Below, in pieces: positions 11,850-21,623 of a stretch of 39,136 nucleotides of DNA; the first letter of the stretch is position 1, and every line of letters begins with the position of its first letter. The notes under the pieces were generated by a model that worked only from the letters and a program-made list of their open reading frames with translations, made no database searches and was not told the origin of the DNA. Source of the stretch: Asterionellopsis glacialis (Eukaryota > Bacillariophyta > Plagiogrammaphyceae > Rhaphoneidales > Asterionellopsidaceae). The stretch is taken from the NCBI GenBank assembly GCA_014885115.2, contig WKLE02003264.1, positions 1-39,136 on the forward strand. Reading direction: 5' to 3'. The position numbers and the translations under genes were made by a program.

Positions 11850-12192
11850 CGTTTAAACATTGAATTTCGTCTGTATTTCAATCATAAGAAATTATGGTAA
11901 AAATGACGAATTCAAGTACTATTTTTGCTAATAGCAACTTTGGCAACTTTTGGAAACTACGCGTGCAACTCGTGTTTGTGGCATCGGAAAAAACAATGCT
12001 GACAGATGGGGACACACCTTTTTGATCACATCAAAGTCTCGAAGTCTAACATTGCCTTATCTTGACACCCAACTTTGTTTTCTGATTTAGTAGATAGAGA
12101 TTCTCAGTCATCAGTACTGTAACCATTCCTTTCCATTGTGAAATCTGTTCGTCCATTTTTAAAAAGAAAAAGTTTTCCGTAAAAAAATTAGA
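11850..12192 (+). promoter_or_regulatory. Upstream region of the tail-anchored protein gene
   Basis: CpG returns to normal here (ACGCGT near 11960). The start codon at 12193 is preceded by T- and A-rich runs (12155-12190). No clear TATA box is seen. Promoter function is inferred from position only. Confidence 0.3.
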
Positions 12193-12450
12193 ATGAGAAG
12201 AAGACAAAACGCAACAATCTCATCAAAAGCTGTCGCTACCTCGGACGTACGTCCAACGACCGCAAAGGAGAAGGCAAAGTATAACCTTCATGATTACAGT
12301 CCCTATAGTTTAAAAGAAGGCGCTAATAAAGAAGAACCTAAAGAAGACGATTGGAAACATCTAGCTTTCATATTTGGTGGATTGGCTTCTTTCATGGTGA
12401 TCATTGCTTTTGTACTTGGATTTTATGGTATGAAACTGCAGAATCAATAG
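12193..12450 (+). CDS. Small tail-anchored membrane protein, uncharacterised
   Basis: An 85-aa protein. The N-terminal half is hydrophilic and Ser/Thr/Lys-rich (MRRRQNATISSKAVATSDVR), followed by an acidic spacer. One hydrophobic helix (about residues 57-79, HLAFIFGGLASFMVIIAFVL) is followed by a short tail GFYGMKLQNQ, which is the layout of a tail-anchored protein with its N-terminus in the cytosol. The basic Ser-rich head and C-terminal anchor recall small ER proteins such as Sec61-beta, but I do not see the conserved Pro-Val motif of that family, so this is shape only. It is intronless and lies between the CpG-poor block and the convergent sulfatase gene. No function is assigned. Confidence 0.65.
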   Translation: MRRRQNATISSKAVATSDVRPTTAKEKAKYNLHDYSPYSLKEGANKEEPKEDDWKHLAFIFGGLASFMVIIAFVLGFYGMKLQNQ

Positions 12451-12829
12451 TAGAAGAAAGCAGGAAGAAACAACCGGCAATCATATTTGGCAGTCCAATC
12501 AATAAAAACATAGATCACTGAAATTTTAGAATACATGAAACTAATCGGATGGGTATTATTCAGAATGTTTCGAATCAATTTGTTCTTTTTAGTTGTATTT
12601 CGTAGACACAAAACTTTATGACATTGGCATTTTTTGTTACGAATCTAGAGCAGAGCGGTTTAAGATTACATATTGCGAATATCTAGAAATGATCTCTTTG
12701 ATTTTTGATTCTGCACTTTATCCCAAAGCCTGTAAAAAGTTTTCAAAGATAGGCGAAACAACCCCCTTCCAAAAACCAACTTCACCTCCATCGACGATAC
12801 TACCTAGTGACGCTTCCGATCTCACATTT
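12451..12829. other. Short intergenic between convergent genes
   Basis: The 3' flanks of the tail-anchored protein gene and the sulfatase gene. An 87-codon ORF at 12593-12856 overlaps the sulfatase end on the other strand, shows no family features and is not called. Confidence 0.45.
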
Positions 12830-14554
12830 TCAAATTACCGAAGAGGAATGATCTGAATCAAAATCATCATCATCATCAGCAGCATAATGTTGTATGACGC
12901 AATCTCGACCTTTGCATTCTTTCAATGTTAACAATAACTTTTGTAATTTTTCATGTTGAGACGGTGTTAACGTATGCGCCTTGTTATACTTTTGCCAAAC
13001 ATCTGTTTTCATTTCATAGTATTCTGCAAAGGAATCTGAATCTTGAAATTCACAATACAATATATTTTGTTCCGACGACGCAGGCATAATACTTCGAATA
13101 CATGAATATGTATTGTTCAATGAATCTTGACAAGAACAAATACGTCCACCCTCAAAGGGACCAGGTGGTAGTGTTTCCATACCCTCTACTTCACAATACA
13201 TACCACTTTTCCATTGCGATGCACATATTGGACTCGGTGGACCTTCAATATCACCTTCACCATAATATTCGACAAGAAACGATCGCCCCGTTGCCATGGA
13301 TGGATCTTTTAATTCTTGTAAAAATGATTTACCATCCATATATTCTGGTACAGAACCACCACCAATATCAATAAACGTAGGAACCATATCAACACTCACA
13401 ACTACGGCATTTGATGTACTGTTTGGAGGTATACCAGGACCACGAACAAAGCCAGGTACTTTGATGTCAGTTTCATATGGAAATCGTTTATCTTTCAACA
13501 AGCCAAATTGTCCTAAATGATAGCCATGATCTGACGTATAAAACACGTATGTATTGTCTAATTCACCCATAGCATCCAAGGTTTCAATGAATTCTTCAAT
13601 CATATCATCCACCGACAACATAGTTTCAAGTCTACGTACATGTTCCCAATCCGTAAATGCTTCACGACGATTCACATCTTGATCCCATGCTATGGCTTCT
13701 TGACGGACTAACCAATGTTTACCTTGAGAATACTGTGATCCATAATTTGGTGTGCGGGGTGCCTTTGAAAAAGTTTTGTTTGTATAGGTGTATGCATATT
13801 GTGGTGCAGGTTGATGAGGACCATGGCAACTTGGTGTGGAGACAATGAGAAAGAAAGGTTGACGATTCTCCTCTTCCTCTTTCTTCTTGACTGCAGTGGT
13901 TCCTGTACGGAAGGATTTCACTTTTGCCTTGTTCTCCTTTTTTGTTTTATTAATGAATGTTACAGCCTCACGCCGCAATACATCCGGAAGATAATCTTTT
14001 TCATAATCACCACCATGCCGTTCTGCCTTTCCATCTACAGAAAGCGTGTAATTATAGTATCGGCTATTCCCCACAAGACCTACCCATTTATCCCACCCAG
14101 GAGGTACATGCTCAACACCACCAGCTGGTTGAGATCCATATTGATTCAAATATTTACCCATAAATCCTGTACGGTACCCTAATTTTTGAAGTTGTACACC
14201 TACACTTAACTTTTCAGCACCATTATTCCATTCTGGACCAGAACAGTTACCGCGTAAACTGTTATCTGTCATGGGAATATTATGTATATACCGACCTGTA
14301 TGATATGTCCCACGTGATGGGCAGCATACAGGGGTTGATACAAATTGATTTGCCATTGTCATCCCACTATGACGAAGGTACTTATCAAGCTTTGGCATAT
14401 GATCAGCACCATCTAATAGCAAATCTTGATCATCAATCAAAATAAATAATGTATTTGGTTGTTTTTTGGCTTCTACGAATGCATCACCAAACTGTAAAAG
14501 AACAATATTCAAAAGAAAGGTGATGAAACCCTGTGTCAAACATATTTTTTTCAT
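12830..14554 (-). CDS. Secreted sulfatase, N-acetylglucosamine-6-sulfatase (GNS) type
   Basis: A single-exon 574-aa protein. Residues 1-26 are a signal peptide. The N-terminal catalytic core shows the metal-binding DDQD (41-44) and the sulfatase signature C-C-P-S-R-G (77-82), in which Cys77 would be converted to formylglycine. It then shows GYRTGFMGKYLNQYG, GGVEHVPPGWDKW and SRYYNYTLSVDGK, a KHWLVRQ segment, and the second metal-binding site TSDHGYHLGQFGLLKDKR. This ordered set matches the GNS subfamily (EC 3.1.6.14), which removes 6-sulfate from N-acetylglucosamine in heparan and keratan sulfate. Length fits the family (about 550 aa). Diatoms are not known to make those substrates, so sulfated wall or environmental polysaccharides are more likely targets (inference). 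Several N-x-S/T sites and an Asp-rich C-terminus are visible. Confidence 0.9.
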   Translation of the reverse strand: MKKICLTQGFITFLLNIVLLQFGDAFVEAKKQPNTLFILIDDQDLLLDGADHMPKLDKYLRHSGMTMANQFVSTPVCCPSRGTYHTGRYIHNIPMTDNSLRGNCSGPEWNNGAEKLSVGVQLQKLGYRTGFMGKYLNQYGSQPAGGVEHVPPGWDKWVGLVGNSRYYNYTLSVDGKAERHGGDYEKDYLPDVLRREAVTFINKTKKENKAKVKSFRTGTTAVKKKEEEENRQPFFLIVSTPSCHGPHQPAPQYAYTYTNKTFSKAPRTPNYGSQYSQGKHWLVRQEAIAWDQDVNRREAFTDWEHVRRLETMLSVDDMIEEFIETLDAMGELDNTYVFYTSDHGYHLGQFGLLKDKRFPYETDIKVPGFVRGPGIPPNSTSNAVVVSVDMVPTFIDIGGGSVPEYMDGKSFLQELKDPSMATGRSFLVEYYGEGDIEGPPSPICASQWKSGMYCEVEGMETLPPGPFEGGRICSCQDSLNNTYSCIRSIMPASSEQNILYCEFQDSDSFAEYYEMKTDVWQKYNKAHTLTPSQHEKLQKLLLTLKECKGRDCVIQHYAADDDDDFDSDHSSSVI

Positions 14555-15487
14555 TGTCTTGAATATTTCGCAGACAAGTGTTTCTTTTAGACAGCTATGT
14601 GCATTGGAAACAGCGGAACAGCGATATCAACGATCGTTGATGGGGGAAATGCAGTTTTGTGTCGTATGTCGTATCGCAGCAATTCTCTCTAGAGAGCCTT
14701 TAGGACTAGAAGTCTAGGACTAGTCGGCAGTCCAGTGAACTCAAATAATACAGAAAAGGATCTTTTGTCGTATTAATACCATTTTTTGTTTGTGATCTTT
14801 TCTTTTTCTCCAGAGAGAATAAGATACTACCAGAGTCTGTAATTCTGTACGGTACACCCCACCTGTTTGAGTCTGGCTTTTCGACAGACTGGCAGACCGC
14901 GGATGATGTCAAGACTTAACTGATGATTCAACCGATTCAACACATCACAAAAATTAATTTTAAAAATAATCTATCGTGTTTTTGAATTAGAGCACATTTT
15001 ACAACAAAACGGGTTTATAGCCACAATTTCATGTTGCTATGCTCAGACTGCAAGTTTTAGTAGGGTAGGTCTGATGCTATTTCATTTGTAGCAAGTCAAC
15101 GTAGAGACACATACGTCTTTATTTTTTTATAGAAATGTTCGAAAGTTTTGTCATGCGATACAAAACAAGTCTACTAGTAAACCAAAGGAACAAATATATG
15201 TAAGCATCGCCCAACTGCCTTCCCTGGGGTATCGAATTCATATTATTTGTAGAAATTAGTGATCGATTAATTCTCAGAGTCATTCATACAGAGCTAATGG
15301 GATTTTCATACTACTTACAAAATTGTTCTCCTGACGCATACACGTATGAAAACCTAAAATCAAGTGATTACAACGAAAGACAGTTACATCATAGAGAAAG
15401 AATGCCACAATGCAAGCTACACGGCAAACAAGGATAATTTTTGTATTCTATGGAAAAGTAATCATATTTCTAAAGAGAAAAAGGTTT
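14555..15487. other. Intergenic: sulfatase promoter side and 3' flank of LRR gene A
   Basis: A 12-nt perfect palindrome CTCTCTAGAGAG lies at 14685-14696, followed by repeated GGACTAG motifs at 14703-14722. The rest is AT-rich with no gene seen. Confidence 0.4.
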
Positions 15488-18400
15488 TTACGCCGTACAC
15501 TGCCACGAACAGCACTTGAATTCATCAAAGATACCATCATTGCAACAAAGCAATTCGACCTCACAAAGCTCCTGAGGTATTGCCCCAGTGATTTCGGTAT
15601 TAAAGAAGGTGAAGATCGCTGGTTCAACGCAGGTGTAAATGAGAGCTGATGAGATGACACGTAATGAGACGAATAAAAATTGATTCTATTCCAAACCGCA
15701 AAAGTGCAACAACAAAGCTAAACGAGACTTACCAAGTTGTTTTAGCAACCCGACCTCTGTCGGCATCGACGAAGAAAATTGATTGGTAGCTGCTTGGAAG
15801 ACCGCTACATTTGACAAAAATGCAAATATACGTGCAATTTGTGAGGGAAATTATCATGGCAACACGTTACAGTATTTTTTTTCACAAAAGCAACTTACTA
15901 AGATCAGTCGTAAGTCCAATCTCTGTGGGTATAGCGGAAGACAGCATATTCTTGGCAAGGTTCAAGAACTCTTTCGAGCAAACAATGCCGACAGCAAAAG
16001 TAAATAGAAGTTAGAAAAGTCGAAAAACAGGTATTTCTCAGCATGCATCCAATCAAAAAATCTACATCTCCGAAACCACCCGACAACTCACCAAGATTGG
16101 AGAGATTTCCTATCAGTGATGAAATACTCCCACTCAAATCATTCTTATCAAGGGCAAGGCGTTCTGTCAATATTTGGGATGAGAAGTCTTATTTTAGAAA
16201 CACACACATTAAAAAAAAGACAAAAGTAATACGGGTGAAACATATTACCTAAGGCACCGAGACTGTACAGCTCCAATGGGATAACGCCTGTAAGTCTGTT
16301 TTCTCCAAGATTCAGTTCCACTAAAAAGGAAATTAGTATAAATTGCCCGTGTTAGATTATTAACACACGGAAAAAAGAATTTAATTCACCTCCAAATAAA
16401 ATCAATTACCTAGCGCACCCAACTCCGTAATCTCCGAAGGAATTTTTCCAGTTAGTTTGTTGGTTCGAAGGAGAAGATACTCTGAACATTTCATTTTAAG
16501 AAATGCAAATATTAGATGAGTGAGGGAAGAATTCGAAAGGAACTAAAACGATCTGTGTACTTTCCTTTTCATTTGAAAGTAAATACTTACTCAAATTTGT
16601 TAGCATCCCAATGCTTGAAGGGATGGATCCCATTAAAGAATTTGTAGCAATATTGAATGTCCCAAGATTAGAAAGTTGTCCGATGGACGCATCAATCCCG
16701 CCCGTTAGACTATTGCTTGAAAGCCAAAGCCCCTCTTCATAAACATGCAGCAATAGAAATGTGAGTCTTCCTATCCAAGTCGAATCCTTGGGAACCTCTG
16801 GAATTTCAAATCTGCGGGAAGGAAAATGATTACTTACTTAATGAAGTGAGGTCATAGAGTGCTTCGGGAATGGTACTGGTGAGCCTGTTACTATCTAGTC
16901 TCAAGAAAACTAAAGCACATAAATGTCAGTGAAATGCTATATCTGGACATTGGCAACTCATGCCACACGAACACACGCCACCATTAAACCTCATTTCATG
17001 CACTTAATATCATTTGTCCTTACCTAATCTTGAAAGCTTCCCAACAGACATCGATACGGTACCTTCAAAGTCATTATCTGCTAAAGCCAAAATTTCTGTC
17101 ATAAGGAGGATACACGCAATAAGTTAGCCTTTCCAAATGCTGTAGAAAAGGGAAAAAGAAGCAAAATTGGCAATAATGACCATCCACACCTAAAGTAGTT
17201 AAACTGTAGAGCTCCTCTGGAAGAGTTCCGCTCAGTGTGTTGTCGTTCAGTCTTAGTAAACCTGCCAATTATATGAAAAAGAATAGAATTGAGATGCAGG
17301 AAATGAGAACCAATGAGTGCATGAGACAGTTTTCGTAAACGAAACTATGTAAATGATAGTGGGACTTACGCAGTTTAGGAAAAGCCGATATTACTGGATC
17401 AATTGTACCAGATATGCTATTGTATTCCAAGTCAAGTGTTTCTAGAGAGGAGTAGACACAATATTTTGAGCATGATAAAAAGATCTGAAATCACTGTGAC
17501 GAGAAAAGGGACTTCTGACGCAAGAAAGCATGGATATAGACTTACCAAGACTCGTCAACACACTCAACTCCTTCAAAGGTAATGTTCCTATGAGTCCATT
17601 TCCACTTGGTGTAATTTCGTCAATGTTAGTCGTTTGAATCCTTACAATCTCATTCCCACTACAGGTCAAGAACTCCCATTTGCATTCACTGAGATCACCA
17701 TCTAGCCAGTTATCATGACTTATCCAGGACGAATTACCCCCAGTAGCATAGTAAAAGACTGCCAAAGCATATCGACTTTTCAATTTATCGGGGAGATTAG
17801 TGTAAGCACGGTTGTCCTTCCGGACAATCCAATCAAAAGCAAGCTGTTGTGGCGATCCATCCGTCTTGACTAAAGTTGTGTCTGAGACATCTGATAGTAT
17901 TTTCAAAACCATTTGTTCGCGATTTTGTGTGCTGCTATCTTCGTCTGATGATAATAGTACTGCAACAATAATTATGACAGCAGCTATCAACACGAACGCA
18001 ACAGCGACCATTCCGAAGACAACACGCTTTCCCGGGTTTCTTTTATGTGGGTTGATTTGTAATGTACTTGCGGTTTCATTTTGATTTTGAGTTTCATCTT
18101 CAACAAGCGTATCGATTTGGAGTTCGGTGCTTTGAAACGACACTCGAGGAGACTCTTGCTGCAAAGAAAGAGCGTCTGAATTCCAGCTTGTGGGATTATC
18201 TCCATCAATGCCAATGACTGCTACTGCTCCAGGCATCATTGTCGTTAGATCTAAGTCATCACTGTGGTGATCTTCATTTTCCATTTCGTTGCCAGCTTCT
18301 GGGTTTTCATCTTCACCATCAATTTCTGTGGATTTCTGACGTCGGTTGCGTCGTCTAGAGTAAAACCGGATGCTACGTGCAACATCCTCATGGACATCTT

Positions 18401-18761
18401 TGGATACACCTTTTCCTTTGGAAGTTTGTTTTTTATAACTTTTGTCGTCACGTTTGTTCACCTTGCGTCGTCGTCTTTCCCTGGCAGCAGTAATGTTGGC
18501 TAAATTCTCCTCTCGTTGGGGATTCGTCCCCGCTTGATATTGTGCCTTGGAAGTTCGCCTTTCAGTACCATTACGAGATGGCGTCATTTGAGAGTCGAGA
18601 TTTAATTTGTCTTCTTCCTGCCTCGCACGTAATCTCGAATGAATTCTAACAACGTTCGATTCACGTAAGGAATTAGATCCTTGATGACTTGGTACTGTCG
18701 TGTTGTTCCCCGATGAACCGCCTTTGGCGGAAGAGGCATTTAGCTGGGGGGTTTCCTTCAT
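15488..18761 (-). CDS. LRR type II membrane protein, copy A (12 exons)
   Basis: Exons in reading order: 17546-18761, 17370-17441, 17190-17261, 17024-17095, 16838-16909, 16591-16734, 16410-16481, 16249-16320, 16092-16163, 15899-15970, 15733-15804, 15488-15618. All introns are GT-AG in phase 1; the total is 2139 nt, in frame, 712 aa. The last acceptor (15618) was chosen by analogy with the paralogues; 15645 would also stay in frame. Residues 1-246 are hydrophilic and basic (RERRRRKVNKRDDK) with no signal peptide; 247-270 form a transmembrane helix preceded by KRNPGKR, so the N-terminus is predicted cytosolic. The ectodomain has a Cys-containing LRR cap (RYALAVFYYATGG, WLDGDLSECKWEFLTC), about 12 LRRs of 24 residues and a Cys-rich C-terminal cap (ELLCCN, KCCSWQC). 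Exon 6 encodes two LRRs. No kinase domain. Receptor or adhesion role is inferred. The N-terminus differs from copies B and C. Confidence 0.85.
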
Positions 18762-18908
18762 TTTCTTTTGTGTATGGTAACTATTCCTAGGAGAAACCTC
18801 TCAAGAGGACCAAACGTGGTTTGCTTTGAAGATCGAAGATATTATCTACTTTATCACGGTATCTATTATTTTTGGATTCTCGTTTTGTTCAGCATGCCGC
18901 ATACAATA

Positions 18909-19079
18909 NNNNNNNNNNNNNNNNNNNNNNNNNNNNNNNNNNNNNNNNNNNNNNNNNNNNNNNNNNNNNNNNNNNNNNNNNNNNNNNNNNNNNNNNNNNN
19001 NNNNNNNNNNNNNNNNNNNNNNNNNNNNNNNNNNNNNNNNNNNNNNNNNNNNNNNNNNNNNNNNNNNNNNNNNNNNNNN
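18909..19079. other. Assembly gap (171 N)
   Basis: A run of N starts 148 nt upstream of the start codon of LRR copy A, so that gene's promoter is partly missing. Confidence 1.
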
Positions 19080-20389
19080 CTGGCAAGATTTCATCTCATA
19101 ACAAAGTCAAAATAGATGTCCTGGCATCAAACTTTGTTCACAACACAACAATAAACCATAGTAGTGCAATAGACATTGACCAATATTTGTTATGTTGCAC
19201 AACAAAAGGCATTTCCATTTTCCGTCGTCGACCAAAGTACCTTTGCGTGTTTTCTCTGTGCAAAACAACAGATTGGTTCAAGGTTGATTGGTGGTTTGTG
19301 GCAGTTTTCTTTACTGCAACATAAAGCACTTTGAATATTTATTTTGTTACATGGTTTATTGTTGTCTTTGGTGAAAATTCGTGATTTTCAACTGTTCCTT
19401 GCTCATTGTCGTTGTCGATCTTTGTTGGGTGGACAAGTCGGAAAATGATAAGTGAGTCGATGAAAGAAAAGGAATCCAAAAAAATTAAACCGATTGAGCC
19501 GGTTCATGAACTGAAGCTGTATACAAAAGTCATAGAGGACTTCTCGATCGAATATACAGTACCCTGCCCAGGAACAGGTATCAACGGAACGGATGGACAT
19601 AATATAGGCTTACCTGGTATAAACCATTAAGGTTTATTAGACAGTTAATTAGTAATATCACAGATAAAGGTCCTTATCTCTACTACCTGGTACAGATTTT
19701 AACATATTTAGGTCGTGACGAATAATATAATGTTATTTATTACATTCAAGTTAGAGAAGCCTAGACAATTATTTTAGAGTAATAATTAGTGTGTTTATTA
19801 GACATTATTCATGGTATAGCAGGTACTGTGTTTAAGGTAATAGATTGGCTTACAGCGGCCTAAGTAATTTCTATGCTATTTCTACAGGATTTCATTCCAT
19901 ACTGGGCTAAAATCATGAAAATTTTATTTTTTTCTGTATTTGGGTTCAAGATGGAACTTTGACATTCTTTTTTACCTTCAGTCCGAACTCTCTATATCAC
20001 TGGAGTCATAGGAGAAGATTCCGTTTCTTTTCAGAACACTTGTCAGAACATTTGTATATAATATGTAGTAACAAAATAACTTTATGTTAGCTATTTTTTC
20101 CCCACTATAACTAACTTGACATGCCTACTTCTCTCTTTCTCCAACTCCAACCCTCTAAGTATTGTTCTCCCCCTTCCCAGTACCATTCCTTTTTTTCTTG
20201 CCTGGGGAAAAATTACGTTTTCCCTCACCTTCTGAAATGCTATAAAACTCATGGATCCTGTTGACAACACACTGGGGTAGCATGACTCTGTTACCCCTTC
20301 CAAGATCATTTCCAAAGATTTGGTGTATGTTCAACAATCAACAACTTAATTTAATCATACTTTAATGAGCAGTCAGAAGCCTCCATTGA
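19080..20389. other. Intergenic between LRR copies A and B, AT-rich
   Basis: Low-complexity AT-rich DNA. ACCTGGTA motifs recur at 19613 and 19684. A 74-codon ORF at 19406-19630 has a charged, protein-like middle but no family match that I recognise and is not called. Confidence 0.4.
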
Positions 20390-20830
20390 CTTACAGGCCA
20401 TAGCCAAAGATCATCACTGAGTTGTTTACAACATAAAGACAACCTGAAAAAAAAGCAAGTTGTATCGGTTGCATCGATTGGACCAGAAGAGGGTAGTAAA
20501 AGTACCAAGAAGGCACATGTGAAAAATTTGGAAAAAATATTGACTATCAAAAATGAACAAATACAGGAGAGCAATGATGCCTATGTAAGTGAAAACAGTA
20601 CATTACTTAACTAGGAGACAAGAAAAAGAGGAATCACTGTTAGTGAGAGATGCAAGCATGCCCTTGAAGAGTATGTCCGAAAACAAGAATTAGATTCCGT
20701 GGAGTGACTGACAGACAGGGTTTTGCAACTCGATATAATTGACTTTGATGAGGACATGGAGATCAATTCTCTGATGACTCAGATGATGATTTGGTGTGAA
20801 ATTTACCCATCAGATCTGTTAGATAAATAA
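20390..20830 (+). pseudogene. Decayed coding stretch, family unknown
   Basis: One reading frame runs 147 codons from 20390 to a TAA at 20828-20830, interrupted only by two in-frame stops (a TAG near 20611-20613 and a TGA near 20705-20707). The composition looks like real protein on both sides of the stops: a Lys-rich part (STKKAHVKNLEKILTIKNEQ), then ITVSERCKHALEEYVRKQEL, then an acidic part (LQLDIIDFDEDMEINSL). I do not recognise the family. It lies directly beside a MITE-like element, so an origin in a mobile element or a dead gene are both possible. Chance cannot be excluded. Confidence 0.3.
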
Positions 20831-20839
20831 ATAAACTAA

Positions 20840-20989
20840 TATATTCTGGCCCAACATTGCAGATGAGGCCCTTCATAACCTAACTTAGAGCATATGAACA
20901 TAAATTTCGTGATTTTAGCATTTTTAGTGTTTTTTTGGAAAAATTGAACGAACTAAGAACCGCATCTGCAATGTTGGGCCAGATTATAA
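20840..20989. mobile_element. MITE-like element with terminal inverted repeats and 5-bp target duplication
   Basis: CTGGCCCAACATTGCAGATG at 20846-20865 is repeated exactly in reverse complement at 20964-20983. The match extends outward to 26 bp with one mismatch, giving ends at 20840 and 20989. Directly outside are ACTAA at 20835-20839 and ACTAA at 20990-20994, which looks like a target-site duplication. The element is 150 bp with no coding capacity, as expected for a non-autonomous DNA transposon. The internal part is AT-rich. No second copy is visible in this window, and the superfamily cannot be named from this. Confidence 0.6.
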
Positions 20990-20994
20990 CTAAA

Positions 20995-21623
20995 ATATGT
21001 TATTAGTAAAAGGTTTGATACTAACTTATGACCAAATTATGGGATGAAACTGATCATTCCCAGAGTGTTGGGGTCTAAAACGAGAAAATTAAAAAAAAAT
21101 AAAATTTCTACATAAAAGCACGGAAAATCTGTCCCCGGGGGGTTGAATTTTAATGTTTACGTAGAGGAGTGAATGTAAGCCGATCTACCACCTTAATTTT
21201 ATCTTTCATCGATCCTTAAAGGACCACGGAGAACTTCATAATCTGCACATAGAAGATTCTCATTCGACCTAATTTTGGTCAAGATTGTTATAATGATTGT
21301 CCAACATTGAAAAAAAGTGGTCAGTACCTGTATGTAGACGTCGGATATTCCGAAATTTGATCATGTATTCTTTCAAAAAATCAGTACAAAACAAATTAAC
21401 ACAGTAACATGGCAAGTTGCAGTTCAGCATTCAATATCGATAACTTCTTGCATTTAAAAAAATAATTATGTTAATTAAATGGAGACTTTCTGTAAATGAA
21501 TATTATTGATGTTTTCCACTCACATATAGTTCGACAAGAGAAAATCAGAATTGGTATATCCGTATTTAATCTCAAAATATGAAACGATATTTATGCACAA
21601 ATAGACCCCATTAATTATATTTA
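20995..21623. other. 3' flank of LRR copy B, with similarity to the 3' flank of copy C
   Basis: Short blocks here recur downstream of copy C in the same order: GAAATTTGATCATG (about 21353 versus 27361), AACATGGCAA (about 21407 versus 27467), then TTCAG and an ATCGATA block (about 21422-21441 versus 27480-27497). The duplication that produced B and C therefore included 3' flanking DNA. No gene is seen. Confidence 0.4.

Noticed and set aside
19406..19630. 74-codon plus-strand ORF between LRR copies A and B
   Set aside because: A charged protein-like stretch, but with no recognised family and no supported start or splice structure.
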